This document shows, piece after piece, positions 18,379 to 26,519 of a DNA stretch of 64,000 nt (positions are counted from its first letter, which is position 1; each line of letters starts with the position of its first letter). A program made the position numbers and the translations under genes. Source of the stretch: Bordetella parapertussis (GTDB lineage: Bacteria; Pseudomonadota; Gammaproteobacteria; Burkholderiales; Burkholderiaceae_A); assembly GCA_945862985.1 (NCBI GenBank), contig CAMAZF010000005.1:1-64000 (forward strand). Reading direction: 5' to 3'. The notes under the pieces were generated by a model. That model was given only the letters and a program-made list of their open reading frames with translations, did not search any database and was not told the DNA's origin.

Positions 18379-18765
18379 ATGAGTCAGCGTGCTGCAGGGG
18401 GTGCGCTCAACGTCCTGGGAACCGAGCTCCAGCCTTGCAGTCTCGACCCTCTTACTGGGTTTTTTCGAGACGGGTGCTGCAACACCAGTGATGACGACTA
18501 TGGGCGCCACACGGTCTGTGCCGTCATGACCCAGCCATTTCTGCAATTTTCATTGGAGAGAGGAAATGACCTGGTGACCCCCAGACCGGAGTTCCGGTTT
18601 CCGGGCCTCAAGGCGGGGGATCACTGGTGTCTCTGTGCGGGACGTTGGAGAGAGGCTGCCGAGGCGGGAGTGGCTCCACCGGTCGTCTTGGAGGCCACTC
18701 ATCGCAGGACATTAGAAGTCGTCGCGTTAGCTGATTTGGAATATCACGCCCTACGGATTGATTAG
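18379..18765 (+). CDS. DUF2237 family protein
   Basis: The 128-residue conserved protein of unknown function has the family opening LNVLGTELQPCSLDPLTGFF, then DGCCNTSDDDYGRHTVCAVMT and LKAGDHWCLCAGRW. Conserved cysteines at 20, 33, 34 and 47 plus the WCLC pair suggest metal binding or thiol chemistry. It begins 3 bases after the DUF3501 gene, so it is almost certainly cotranscribed with it. A 74-base gap follows before the next transporter operon. Confidence 0.87.
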   Translation: MSQRAAGGALNVLGTELQPCSLDPLTGFFRDGCCNTSDDDYGRHTVCAVMTQPFLQFSLERGNDLVTPRPEFRFPGLKAGDHWCLCAGRWREAAEAGVAPPVVLEATHRRTLEVVALADLEYHALRID

Positions 18766-18839
18766 TTCAGGTATATCCCTATTTAGTCTCCCCGCCCGAG
18801 CAGATACGGTGTGTTCATTATTCTGCAAGGAGACTCCCC

Positions 18840-19817
18840 ATGAAAGCCATTCGTACCCTGGTTGCTGCAGGCGCTTTAATCGCATGCTCTGCTGCCCATG
18901 CAGCAGTCGATCTCACCGTTACCCACTTCGGAACCGGCATGTACGGAGTGCCTTTTGCGGTGGCCAAGGCCAAGGGCTGGTTCAAGTCCGAAGCGAATCT
19001 TGATGTAGGCGGTTTTATTACCTCCAAAGGAGGCGGTACGACGGTGCGTAACGCACTGGCCGCGGACCTGCCCTACGGTGAGGTTGCGCTCTCTGCTGCC
19101 ATTGTGGCGATTCAGCAGGGTGCCGAGATCACCATCATTCACTCTGGTGTGATTTCTGTGGCTGATCAGATGTGGTCGACTCGCAAAGACGACACCAGCA
19201 TCAAAACCTATGCCGATCTGAAAGGAAAGGTTCTGGGCTACTCCAGCCCGCGTTCCGTCACCGACATGATCACCACCATCATGCTCAACGACAATGGCTT
19301 GACCGACAAAGTCACGCGTAAGTCGGTGGGTGGCGTGGGCGCTGGCGTTGTGGCGTTGCGTGAGGGCGGGGTCGATATGACCTACATGACCGAGCCAGTG
19401 TGGAGCAAAGAGAAGGACAACTTCCGAGGCGTCTGGCGTTCGTCTGACATTGCGCCCAAGGTCACACAGACCGTGGGAATCGTGAAGACGAGCTTCCTGA
19501 AAGCCAACCCCAAGGTGGTTGAGGGCATCATCAACGCCCGCCGCAAGGGCGTTCAGTTCATCCGCCAGAACCCTGATGAAGCAGCCAAGATCATGGCGGT
19601 GGAGTACAAGATCACTCCCGAGAATGCGGCCTCTGCCATCAAGAACGTGCTCTCCGTGAAAAATGGTTATTGGAGCGAGGGCGGCTTTGATTATGAGGGG
19701 ATGGAGACGCTCCTGAAGGGTCTGCGTCTCGTCAAAGCCATCCCTGAGGGAGAGTTCGACTGGACGAAGGTTGTCACGGAGTCGGCCCTTCCTGCTGACC
19801 TACGCACCAAGAAGTAA
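18840..19817 (+). CDS. NitT/TauT-type ABC transporter substrate-binding protein
   Basis: Periplasmic binding protein of the NMT1/THI5/SsuA-like family, 325 residues. Residues 1-21 form a signal peptide (VAAGALIACSAAHA-A). The mature chain has the family order FGTGMYGVPFAVAKAKGWF, NALAADLPYGEVAL and YADLKGKVLGYSSPRSVTDM. An AAGGAG ribosome site precedes the ATG. It is the first gene of a seven-gene operon; the ATPase start shares one base with its stop (TAATG). The ligand is unknown; the downstream enzymes suggest an organic acid rather than nitrate or taurine. Confidence 0.88.
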   Translation: MKAIRTLVAAGALIACSAAHAAVDLTVTHFGTGMYGVPFAVAKAKGWFKSEANLDVGGFITSKGGGTTVRNALAADLPYGEVALSAAIVAIQQGAEITIIHSGVISVADQMWSTRKDDTSIKTYADLKGKVLGYSSPRSVTDMITTIMLNDNGLTDKVTRKSVGGVGAGVVALREGGVDMTYMTEPVWSKEKDNFRGVWRSSDIAPKVTQTVGIVKTSFLKANPKVVEGIINARRKGVQFIRQNPDEAAKIMAVEYKITPENAASAIKNVLSVKNGYWSEGGFDYEGMETLLKGLRLVKAIPEGEFDWTKVVTESALPADLRTKK

Positions 19818-20635
19818 TGACCACTCAAGGGTTGCACGCTGACTCGGGTCACGTTGTCTTCGATGGCGTGACCAAGCGATTTCCCGGGCGAGACGGCCGC
19901 CCGGAGGTTCATGCCCTTGGGCCGGTTTCTTTCTCTCTCAGCCAAGGAGAGTTTTTCTCCGTCGTGGGTCCGTCTGGGTGTGGGAAGTCGACCCTCCTCG
20001 ATGTCATGGCGGGTCTATCTGCGCCCTCGGAGGGCACCGCTTTTTTTGAAGGCCAACCCTTGAAGGGTTCGGTCCCAGATGGCGTGGGGGTCGTATTTCA
20101 GGAAGACTCCTCGTTCCCTTGGCTCAATGTCACGGAGAACGTCAGTTTTCACCTTCGTCAGATGGGGATGGATGAGGCAGAGATACGAGCGCGTGCTGAG
20201 CACGCCATTGGCTTTATGGGCCTCTCGGCATTCTCCAAAGCCTATCCGGCAGAGCTCTCGGGGGGCATGCGACAGCGGGTCTGCATCGCGCGGACGCTGG
20301 TCACCCGTCCTCGGCTCATTCTTCTCGACGAACCCTTTGGAGCGCTCGACCAGCAGACGCGCCTGCTGATGGGTGATGAGCTCCTGCGCTTGTGGCGTGA
20401 GACGGGCGCCACCATTCTGTTGATTACTCACGCGCTCGATGAAGCAAGCATGCTCTCCGATCGAATCGGTGTGATGAGTGCTCGACCTGGGCGGTTTATT
20501 GACTTGGTGGAGACGCACTGGCCGCAAGATCGCACCAGTGAGATCGTCTCCGATCGACGATTTGGTGAAATCACGGGCCGGATCTGGCAGCACCTCCGGG
20601 CCGAATCGATGACCGCCATGGGAGCACAGGTTTAG
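19817..20635 (+). CDS. NitT/TauT-type ABC transporter ATP-binding protein
   Basis: ATPase subunit of 272 residues with Walker A GPSGCGKST at 51-59, the signature LSGGMRQ at 147-153 and Walker B ending in DEP at 171-173, followed by FGALDQQTR and the switch region TILLITHALDEA. It resembles SsuB/TauB-type ATPases. It is coupled by one-base overlaps to the binding-protein gene before it and to the first permease after it, so the transporter subunits are made together. Confidence 0.92.
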   Translation: MTTQGLHADSGHVVFDGVTKRFPGRDGRPEVHALGPVSFSLSQGEFFSVVGPSGCGKSTLLDVMAGLSAPSEGTAFFEGQPLKGSVPDGVGVVFQEDSSFPWLNVTENVSFHLRQMGMDEAEIRARAEHAIGFMGLSAFSKAYPAELSGGMRQRVCIARTLVTRPRLILLDEPFGALDQQTRLLMGDELLRLWRETGATILLITHALDEASMLSDRIGVMSARPGRFIDLVETHWPQDRTSEIVSDRRFGEITGRIWQHLRAESMTAMGAQV

Positions 20636-21387
20636 TGGGACTGGTCGCGAGAATTCGCTGGGCCGTGGTGTTGAGTTTCTTGCTCTTTCTGGAGGTTATC
20701 TGCCGGCTCGGCTGGGTGGATGGCATTTCGCTCTCCCCTCCCACCCAGATTTTCATGACCGTGCTCTCCATCCTGGGGACTGCCGAGTTTTATCGCGATG
20801 CGGGCCTGACGTTTTCGACGGTGGCGGGGTCTATTTTGGCAGCCGTGTTTTTTGGCTTTCTCATGGGCCTGGGGCTCCACCGATTTCCACTGGTTCGTCG
20901 GTTCCTGGATCCATTTCTCGCGAGCTACTACAGCATTCCCACCTTCGTGTTTTATCCATTCTTCATCGTCTTGTTCGGACTGAATCGGTTCCCACTGATG
21001 GCGATTGGATTTATTTTTGCGGTGGTGGCCATGGCCATCAACACGCTCTCTGGCCTGCAACGGGTGCCGCGCGTGCTGTTGCGGTCGGCCCGCGTGATGC
21101 GCCTGTCTCGCTGGCAGACCATTCGGAAGGTGATCATGCCCTCCGCAGCGCCATTCCTCTTCACGGGCCTCAAGCTCTCCATCGTTTATTCATTCATTGG
21201 CGTGATCGCTGGGGAGTTCATTCTCAGTGGGGCTGGGCTCGGCTTTCAGATTGCCTTTTCATACAACGCCTTTGAGACCAGCAAGATGTACGGACTCATG
21301 GCCATTCTTCTGACGGTGGTGGGCAGCATCAACCTATATATCTACGCCATAGAACGCCGCATTTATTCCCGGCGAGGGGGACGCTGA
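20635..21387 (+). CDS. NitT/TauT-type ABC transporter permease 1
   Basis: Inner-membrane permease of the BPD_transp_1 family, 250 residues and about six membrane helices, with the EAA-like loop SARVMRLSRWQTIRKVIMPSA after residue 140. It begins with GTG, whose first base is the last base of the ATPase stop, so start choice is set by coupling. It pairs with the second permease directly downstream, giving a heterodimeric channel; many NitT/TauT systems use one permease as a homodimer. Confidence 0.9.
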   Translation: MGLVARIRWAVVLSFLLFLEVICRLGWVDGISLSPPTQIFMTVLSILGTAEFYRDAGLTFSTVAGSILAAVFFGFLMGLGLHRFPLVRRFLDPFLASYYSIPTFVFYPFFIVLFGLNRFPLMAIGFIFAVVAMAINTLSGLQRVPRVLLRSARVMRLSRWQTIRKVIMPSAAPFLFTGLKLSIVYSFIGVIAGEFILSGAGLGFQIAFSYNAFETSKMYGLMAILLTVVGSINLYIYAIERRIYSRRGGR

Positions 21388-22166
21388 TGTCTGGGTCTGG
21401 TCAGACGATTCAGACCGAGGCCTCTCTTCCGGCGTGGGCCTTTGCTCTCTTCATTCTGGCGCTTGGACTCGCATGGCTCGCGGGGTCTGCCTTGGTTGGG
21501 TCTGAGGTGCTCCCCGGCCCCATCGAGACCTTCGATCGTCTGTGGGTCATGCTCAGCACGGAGCGTTTCGAGCAGCACGCCTGGGAGACGTTTCGGGCGT
21601 TCATCATGGCCCTGGTGATTGCCGTGTTGCTGGGAGTGGTGCTGGGTGTCACTCTGGGTGCACATCGACTCTCGGGGGACGTGGCTGAGCCCATGCTGGT
21701 TGCGCTCTATTCCATTCCGAAGGTCACGCTCTATCCGATCATCTTGCTGCTCTTTGGTTTGGGCCTCTCAGCGAAGGTGGCCTTTGGCGTGATCCACGGG
21801 ATCATTCCCATCTGCATCTTCACCATGGCCGCTGTGCGGGCTGTGCCGCGTCGGTATGTCCGCGCGGCTCAAGCCATGCGTCTGAGCCCACGAGAGATGT
21901 TCTGGAAAATCTACCTCCCCGCCTGTATCCCTGAGGTGTTCAGCGGACTGCGGGTAGGATTTTCACTCACCTTGCTCGGGACCATCATTGGAGAGATGTT
22001 TGCCTCTCAACGAGGCATTGGCCACCTGTTGCACCAGGCCATGGAGAACAACAATCTCTTGGATATCACCGCCATGGTGTTGCTCTTGGTGACGCTCGCT
22101 GCATCCGTTGGTTTCGCCCTGCTCAGCATCGATCGACGGCTTGCAGCGCGAAGCCCCTCCGCCTGA
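21387..22166 (+). CDS. NitT/TauT-type ABC transporter permease 2
   Basis: Second permease, 259 residues, with a hydrophobic N-terminal segment, five to six membrane helices and the loop AAQAMRLSPREMFWKIYLPAC that contacts the ATPase. It starts one base into the stop of permease 1. The next gene, a lyase of the isocitrate lyase superfamily, begins 30 bases later with a GGGAGA ribosome site and no visible terminator between, so transport and enzyme genes probably form one transcript. Confidence 0.9.
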   Translation: MSGSGQTIQTEASLPAWAFALFILALGLAWLAGSALVGSEVLPGPIETFDRLWVMLSTERFEQHAWETFRAFIMALVIAVLLGVVLGVTLGAHRLSGDVAEPMLVALYSIPKVTLYPIILLLFGLGLSAKVAFGVIHGIIPICIFTMAAVRAVPRRYVRAAQAMRLSPREMFWKIYLPACIPEVFSGLRVGFSLTLLGTIIGEMFASQRGIGHLLHQAMENNNLLDITAMVLLLVTLAASVGFALLSIDRRLAARSPSA

Positions 22167-22196
22167 ATTTATTCATCCTATTAGGGAGACCTTTCC

Positions 22197-23057
22197 ATGA
22201 GTCAAACCCTTCGTCAGAAGCTGGAACAAGGAACACTCATCGTTGCACCGGGTGTATACGACATGTTCTCCGCACGGATTGCTGATCGAATGCCCTTCGA
22301 GGCGCTCTACATGACGGGCTACGGCATCTCCGGTAGCCACCTGGGCCTCGCAGATGCGGGCTTGGCCACCTACACGGATATGGTGTCTCGTGCTCGAGTG
22401 ATCGCAGAGGGGACGACCAAGCCACTCATGGCCGATGCCGACACGGGCTACGGCGGGCTTCTCAACGTGCAGCACACGGTTCAGGGCTACGAGAGAGCAG
22501 GCGTTCAGGCCATCCAGATTGAGGATCAAGAGAATCCCAAGAAATGCGGACACACGCCGAATCGCCGGGTGGTCTCTCGTCGAGATGCGATTCGCCGAAT
22601 TGAAGTTGCTGCTCGGGCGAAGACTCGCCCAGAGACCCTGATCATCGCTCGAACGGATTCTCGCGCGTCGATGGGCCTCGATGAGGCGATTGCGCGCGCG
22701 AAGGATTTCTTGAAAGCGGGAGCAGACATTGCTTTTGTCGAGTCTCCCGAGTCTCAGGATGAATTTGCGCGTGTGGGACAAGAGGTTGATGGCTGGTTGT
22801 TTGCCAATATGGTTCCGTCTGGCCGCTCCCCGGAAATTCCCGCCCGCGTGCTTCAGCAGATGGGCTTTGACATCGTGATCCATCCATCAGCCGGCATGGC
22901 CTATGCCTGCGGAGTGGTTCAAAAGGCCTACGAGCACCTGCTCGAGCACGGGACCTCGGGAGATGCCAACCTGCCCAAGTACAGCATGGCCGATCTGCAT
23001 GACCTCATGGGCTTTGATCGTGTTTGGGCCTTTGAGCGAGAGTGGGCAGAGGATTGA
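22197..23057 (+). CDS. Isocitrate lyase/PEP mutase superfamily carbon-carbon lyase
   Basis: The 286-residue TIM-barrel lyase has the metal-binding segment MADADTGYGG (Asp80 and Asp82), QIEDQENPKKCGH with the catalytic-cysteine motif KKCGH at 115-119, IIARTDSRA and a VESPES strand. The cysteine marks the C-C lyase branch (isocitrate, methylisocitrate, 2,3-dimethylmalate lyases) and argues against PEP phosphonomutase, which lacks it. A true methylisocitrate lyase gene (prpB) lies elsewhere in the window, so this paralogue probably cleaves a different 2-hydroxydicarboxylate. It lies directly before LeuC- and LeuD-like genes; the same pairing of activities (dimethylmaleate hydratase plus dimethylmalate lyase) is known from nicotinate fermentation in Eubacterium barkeri. 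Exact substrate: inference only. Confidence 0.85.
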   Translation: MSQTLRQKLEQGTLIVAPGVYDMFSARIADRMPFEALYMTGYGISGSHLGLADAGLATYTDMVSRARVIAEGTTKPLMADADTGYGGLLNVQHTVQGYERAGVQAIQIEDQENPKKCGHTPNRRVVSRRDAIRRIEVAARAKTRPETLIIARTDSRASMGLDEAIARAKDFLKAGADIAFVESPESQDEFARVGQEVDGWLFANMVPSGRSPEIPARVLQQMGFDIVIHPSAGMAYACGVVQKAYEHLLEHGTSGDANLPKYSMADLHDLMGFDRVWAFEREWAED

Positions 23058-24449
23058 GTGGGCCTCACCTTCTTTGAAAAGGTTTGGCAGTCTCACCTGA
23101 TCGATCGCAGCGACACGGGTGAGGACCTGGTTTTCTGCGACCGCCATTATGTGCATGACCTGAGTGGGGCAGAGGCCTTAGAGGTTCTGCACGGCCGCGG
23201 TGCTCGGCTCTCGAGACCAGATCTCACCTTCGGGTCGCCGGACCATACGGTTCCCTCGTGCCGCCCGAGGGGAGCGGGCGCCCTTTCGGCCTCCACGGTT
23301 CGACTGCGGACCTACCGAGAGGAGGTCGTGCGCCAGCAGATTCAGAGCTTCGATCTGGATCATGAGGATCAGGGCATCATTCACGTGACCATGCCTGAGC
23401 TCGGACTCACGCTTCCGGGTGCAGTCGTGGTCTGCGGAGACAGTCATACCTGCACGCACGGTGCCTTGGGGGCCGTGGCCTGGGGCATCGGCGTGTCAGA
23501 TGTCACTCAGGTTCTCGCCAGCCAATCGCTCTGGGTCAAGCGCCCCAAGACGCTCCAGATCTGGGTGGATGGGTCGTGGAAGTCGGGAGTCACCGCGAAG
23601 GATCTGGTGTTGGCTTTGCTCGCACGATTTGGAACACAGGTCGGAGTGGGTGCGGCATTGGAGTTTGCTGGTCCCATGGTGGAGGCGCTCCCCATAGAGG
23701 GCCGTTTGACCCTTTGCAACATGTCGATCGAACTTGGGGCTCGCCAGGGTTTTGTGGCTCCTGATGAACGCACGCTCGAATGGCTCAAGGGCAGGCCGTA
23801 TGCGCCCAAGGGCACCCAATGGGATGCCGCTTGTGCCTCATGGAGACAGTTGCGAACGGATACGAATGCGCATTTCGATCGTGTGGAGCGCTTTGATGCG
23901 GTGGACTTGACGCCTCAGGTGAGCTGGGGAACCAGCCCCGACCAGACGACCTCGGTCGATGGCCATGTCCCGCGTCCCACCGATCTTCCTCACGAACCGG
24001 ATCGCGAACGCCTACATAAGGCTTGCGATTACATGGGGCTTCGGCCCGGACAAACACTCATGGGCCTCCCAATCGATCGAGTGTTTATTGGAGCCTGTAC
24101 CAACAGCAGGCTCTCCGATCTTCAGGCGGCAGCGGAGGTGGTGAGAGGACAACGAGTGTCTGCCGGGGTGGAAGCGTGGGTGGTGCCGGGCTCTCGTAAG
24201 GTGGCCAATGAGGCGGAGGCGTTGGGCTTACATGAGGTGTTTCAGTCGGCAGGGTTTCAGTGGCGTGAGCCAGGATGCTCCATGTGTGTCGGTGCGAATG
24301 GAGACATCGGCCAGCCAGGCCAACGAGTGGTTTCTACGTCCAATCGCAACTTCACGGGACGCCAAGGTCCTGGCGTGCGCACTCACTTAGCCTCTCCTCG
24401 CACTGCCGCTGCCTCGGCCATTGCAGGGGCGATCCAGCATGCGGATTGA
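23058..24449 (+). CDS. LeuC-like hydro-lyase large subunit (aconitase superfamily)
   Basis: The 463-residue protein is collinear with 3-isopropylmalate dehydratase large subunit. The three [4Fe-4S] ligands are Cys347 (GACTNS), Cys407 and Cys410 (GCSMC). VVCGDSHTCTHGALGAVAWG and VSTSNRNFTGRQGPGVRTH are also intact. Differences from standard LeuC include CSMCVGANGD where LeuC has CSMCLAMN, and FGSPDHTVPSC near the N terminus, so the substrate may not be isopropylmalate. It starts with GTG immediately after the lyase stop codon and overlaps the small-subunit gene. No leuA or leuB is nearby, which also argues against leucine synthesis. Likely reaction: hydration or dehydration of a substituted malate/maleate. 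Confidence 0.85.
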   Translation: MGLTFFEKVWQSHLIDRSDTGEDLVFCDRHYVHDLSGAEALEVLHGRGARLSRPDLTFGSPDHTVPSCRPRGAGALSASTVRLRTYREEVVRQQIQSFDLDHEDQGIIHVTMPELGLTLPGAVVVCGDSHTCTHGALGAVAWGIGVSDVTQVLASQSLWVKRPKTLQIWVDGSWKSGVTAKDLVLALLARFGTQVGVGAALEFAGPMVEALPIEGRLTLCNMSIELGARQGFVAPDERTLEWLKGRPYAPKGTQWDAACASWRQLRTDTNAHFDRVERFDAVDLTPQVSWGTSPDQTTSVDGHVPRPTDLPHEPDRERLHKACDYMGLRPGQTLMGLPIDRVFIGACTNSRLSDLQAAAEVVRGQRVSAGVEAWVVPGSRKVANEAEALGLHEVFQSAGFQWREPGCSMCVGANGDIGQPGQRVVSTSNRNFTGRQGPGVRTHLASPRTAAASAIAGAIQHAD

Positions 24450-25065
24450 AGGCTCGGTGATTCCGCTGCTTCGTGACCAGGTCGATACGGACCTGATCAT
24501 TCGGATTGAGCGCCTGGCCACGCTATCGCGTGGGCAGTTCGGTCGCTGGGCCTTTGAGTCGATTCGCTATGCGGCCGATGGCTTGAGTCCCTTGAGCGAC
24601 TTCCCCATGAATTGGCCGAGCAGCCAGGGGGCAGTCGTCCTGATCGCCGGGGAGAACTTTGGCTGTGGTTCGTCTCGTGAGAACGCCGTCTGGGCGCTTC
24701 AAGAGGCAGGGCTTGAACTTCTGATTGCCCCGAGCTTCGGGGAGATCTTTCTGGCCAACTGTCGGGCCAATCGACTGGCTGCCGCCACCGTCTCACTCGG
24801 GCATTGGGCTCAGCTCCGTCAGTGGGCTGCCAACCTGGAGCCTCTGGGGCCTGCAGGACGAATCACGGCAGATTTAGAGCGGGAGTCTCTGCTTCTTCCG
24901 GGCGGGGCTGAACTGAGCCTTGTGGTGGAACCCTCGATGAGGGCGGCGCTGCTCTCGAGAGAGGATGATCTTGATCGAGCCCTCGCTCGAGTGGATGCGG
25001 TGAAGTCTCTCTCACGTGAACTCGCTGAACGCCAACCCTGGTTGGGACCGCCCACGCGAGCCTAA
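24439..25065 (+). CDS. LeuD-like hydro-lyase small subunit
   Basis: The 208-residue swivel-domain partner of the LeuC-like protein has IPLLRDQVDTDLIIRIERL, the conserved GENFGCGSSRE (71-81), and APSFGEIFLANCRANRL. LeuD usually reads GCGSSREHAPWAL; here it is GCGSSRENAVWAL. The start at 24439 gives the family N terminus and lies 11 bases inside the large-subunit gene. Together the two chains should form a heterodimeric iron-sulfur hydro-lyase. This is the last gene of the transporter-lyase operon; a metallo-hydrolase gene starts 26 bases later. Confidence 0.85.
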   Translation: MRIEGSVIPLLRDQVDTDLIIRIERLATLSRGQFGRWAFESIRYAADGLSPLSDFPMNWPSSQGAVVLIAGENFGCGSSRENAVWALQEAGLELLIAPSFGEIFLANCRANRLAAATVSLGHWAQLRQWAANLEPLGPAGRITADLERESLLLPGGAELSLVVEPSMRAALLSREDDLDRALARVDAVKSLSRELAERQPWLGPPTRA

Positions 25066-25090
25066 GCCCGGTCTCAGCGATAATGGGGTC

Positions 25091-25723
25091 ATGCAGATTG
25101 AAGTAATTCCCGTGACCCCCTTTGAGCAGAATTGCTCCCTGATCGTCTGTCCTCGCACCCAGCGGGCTGCGTTTGTCGACCCTGGGGGCGATATTGATCA
25201 CTTGGAGGCCTGCGCACGTCAGCTGGGTGTGATGGTGGAGAAAATTCTCCTGACACACGGCCATATCGACCACTGTGGCGAGGCCAAACGCTTGGCTGAC
25301 CGCCTGGGTGTCCCCATTGAGGGCCCTCATCAAGACGATGCCTTCTGGATCGACCAGCTCCCCGTGCAAGGCCAGATGTTTGGCTTTCCTCAGCTCGATC
25401 CCTTCACGCCCAACCGTTGGTTGGAAGATGGAGACACGGTCATGGTGGGCGAGCAGGCCCTTGAGGTGCTGCATTGCCCCGGGCACACCCCGGGTCATGT
25501 GGTCTTCGTGCATTTAGGGGAGCGGATGGCTTTTGTGGGGGATGTGCTGTTTGCTGGCTCCATTGGGCGAACAGATTTTCCCCGCGGAAATCACGCGCAG
25601 CTCTTGCGTTCGATCAAGGAGCGGCTGTTCCCGCTCGGGGATGATGTGCGCTTCATTCCTGGCCATGGGCCAGGCAGCAGCTTTGGGGAGGAGCGACGAA
25701 GCAATCCATTCGTCGCCGATTAA
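25091..25723 (+). CDS. Metallo-beta-lactamase-fold hydrolase (YcbL-like)
   Basis: The 210-residue single-domain MBL protein has the zinc motif THGHIDH, then CPGHTPGHVVF, FVGDVLFAGSIGRTDF and the C-terminal PGHGPGSSFGEERR. This pattern matches YcbL-type proteins, short relatives of glyoxalase II that hydrolyse thioesters such as S-lactoylglutathione. It lacks the C-terminal helical domain of classical GloB. The ATG at 25091 gives the family start MQIEVIPVTPFEQNC; an upstream GTG would add 25 unlikely residues. It may be cotranscribed with the following reductase. Confidence 0.88.
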   Translation: MQIEVIPVTPFEQNCSLIVCPRTQRAAFVDPGGDIDHLEACARQLGVMVEKILLTHGHIDHCGEAKRLADRLGVPIEGPHQDDAFWIDQLPVQGQMFGFPQLDPFTPNRWLEDGDTVMVGEQALEVLHCPGHTPGHVVFVHLGERMAFVGDVLFAGSIGRTDFPRGNHAQLLRSIKERLFPLGDDVRFIPGHGPGSSFGEERRSNPFVAD

Positions 25724-25742
25724 AGACAAAAAGGGATTCTGT

Positions 25743-26519
25743 ATGGCGAGTCATCGAAAAGAGACCGTCACCTCGGTGACACACTGGAACGACACTCTGT
25801 TTTCATTTACCACCACCCGTGACAGTACCTTTCGTTTCCGAAATGGGCACTTTGTCATGATCGGGCTTGAGGTCGAGGGAAAGCCACTCATGCGGGCCTA
25901 CAGCGTGGTGAGTCCGAACTACGAGGAGCACCTCGAGTTCCTCTCGATCAAGGTCCAGGACGGTCCACTGACGTCTCGGCTACAGCATCTGAAGGTCGGA
26001 GATGCGCTGCTGGTGGGTGAGAAAGCCACTGGCACCCTGGTGCTCGATGACCTCAAGCCGGGCAAGCATCTCTATCTCTTTTCAACTGGAACGGGGCTCG
26101 CGCCATTTATGAGCATCGTGAGAGACCCGGAGACCTACGAGCGGTTTGAGAAGGTGGTGCTGATCCACGGTGTGCGTCTGGTGAGTGAGTTGGCTTACGA
26201 GCAATACCTCAAGGAGGAGCTCCCCCAGCATGAGTTCCTGGGTGAGATGGTGAGTCAACAGCTCATTTACTATCCGACGGTCACGCGAGAGGCCTTCAAG
26301 CACACCGGCCGACTCACCACGGCCATTCAGACCGGGCAACTCTTTCAAGACATTGGGCTGCCTGCACTGGACCCTGCAGTGGACCGTGCCATGATTTGTG
26401 GAAGTCCAGCCATGCTCAAAGAGACGGCAGAGATGCTCGACTCCATGGGCTTTGTGATCTCTCCTGGTCTGGGTCAGCCCGGTGATTACCTCATTGAAAG
26501 GGCGTTTGTCGAGCGCTGA
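25743..26519 (+). CDS. fpr: Ferredoxin/flavodoxin-NADP reductase
   Basis: FAD enzyme that passes electrons between NADP(H) and ferredoxin or flavodoxin; in proteobacteria it supports oxidative-stress defence and iron-sulfur repair. It has 258 residues, the usual bacterial Fpr length. The FAD motif MRAYSVVSPNYEEHLEF, the NADP-side LYLFSTGTGLAPFMSI and the segment MICGSPAMLKE are present, with the C terminus YLIERAFVER. The ATG at 25743 is chosen because it gives the family N terminus. Its last 14 bases overlap the probable greB start. The 3' end of a second, different reductase of this family is at the end of the window. Confidence 0.92.
   Translation: MASHRKETVTSVTHWNDTLFSFTTTRDSTFRFRNGHFVMIGLEVEGKPLMRAYSVVSPNYEEHLEFLSIKVQDGPLTSRLQHLKVGDALLVGEKATGTLVLDDLKPGKHLYLFSTGTGLAPFMSIVRDPETYERFEKVVLIHGVRLVSELAYEQYLKEELPQHEFLGEMVSQQLIYYPTVTREAFKHTGRLTTAIQTGQLFQDIGLPALDPAVDRAMICGSPAMLKETAEMLDSMGFVISPGLGQPGDYLIERAFVER

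Noticed and set aside
22197-23057. Annotation as PEP phosphonomutase or carboxyPEP mutase.
   Set aside because: The KKCGH motif with catalytic cysteine belongs to the lyase branch, and no phosphonate genes are nearby.
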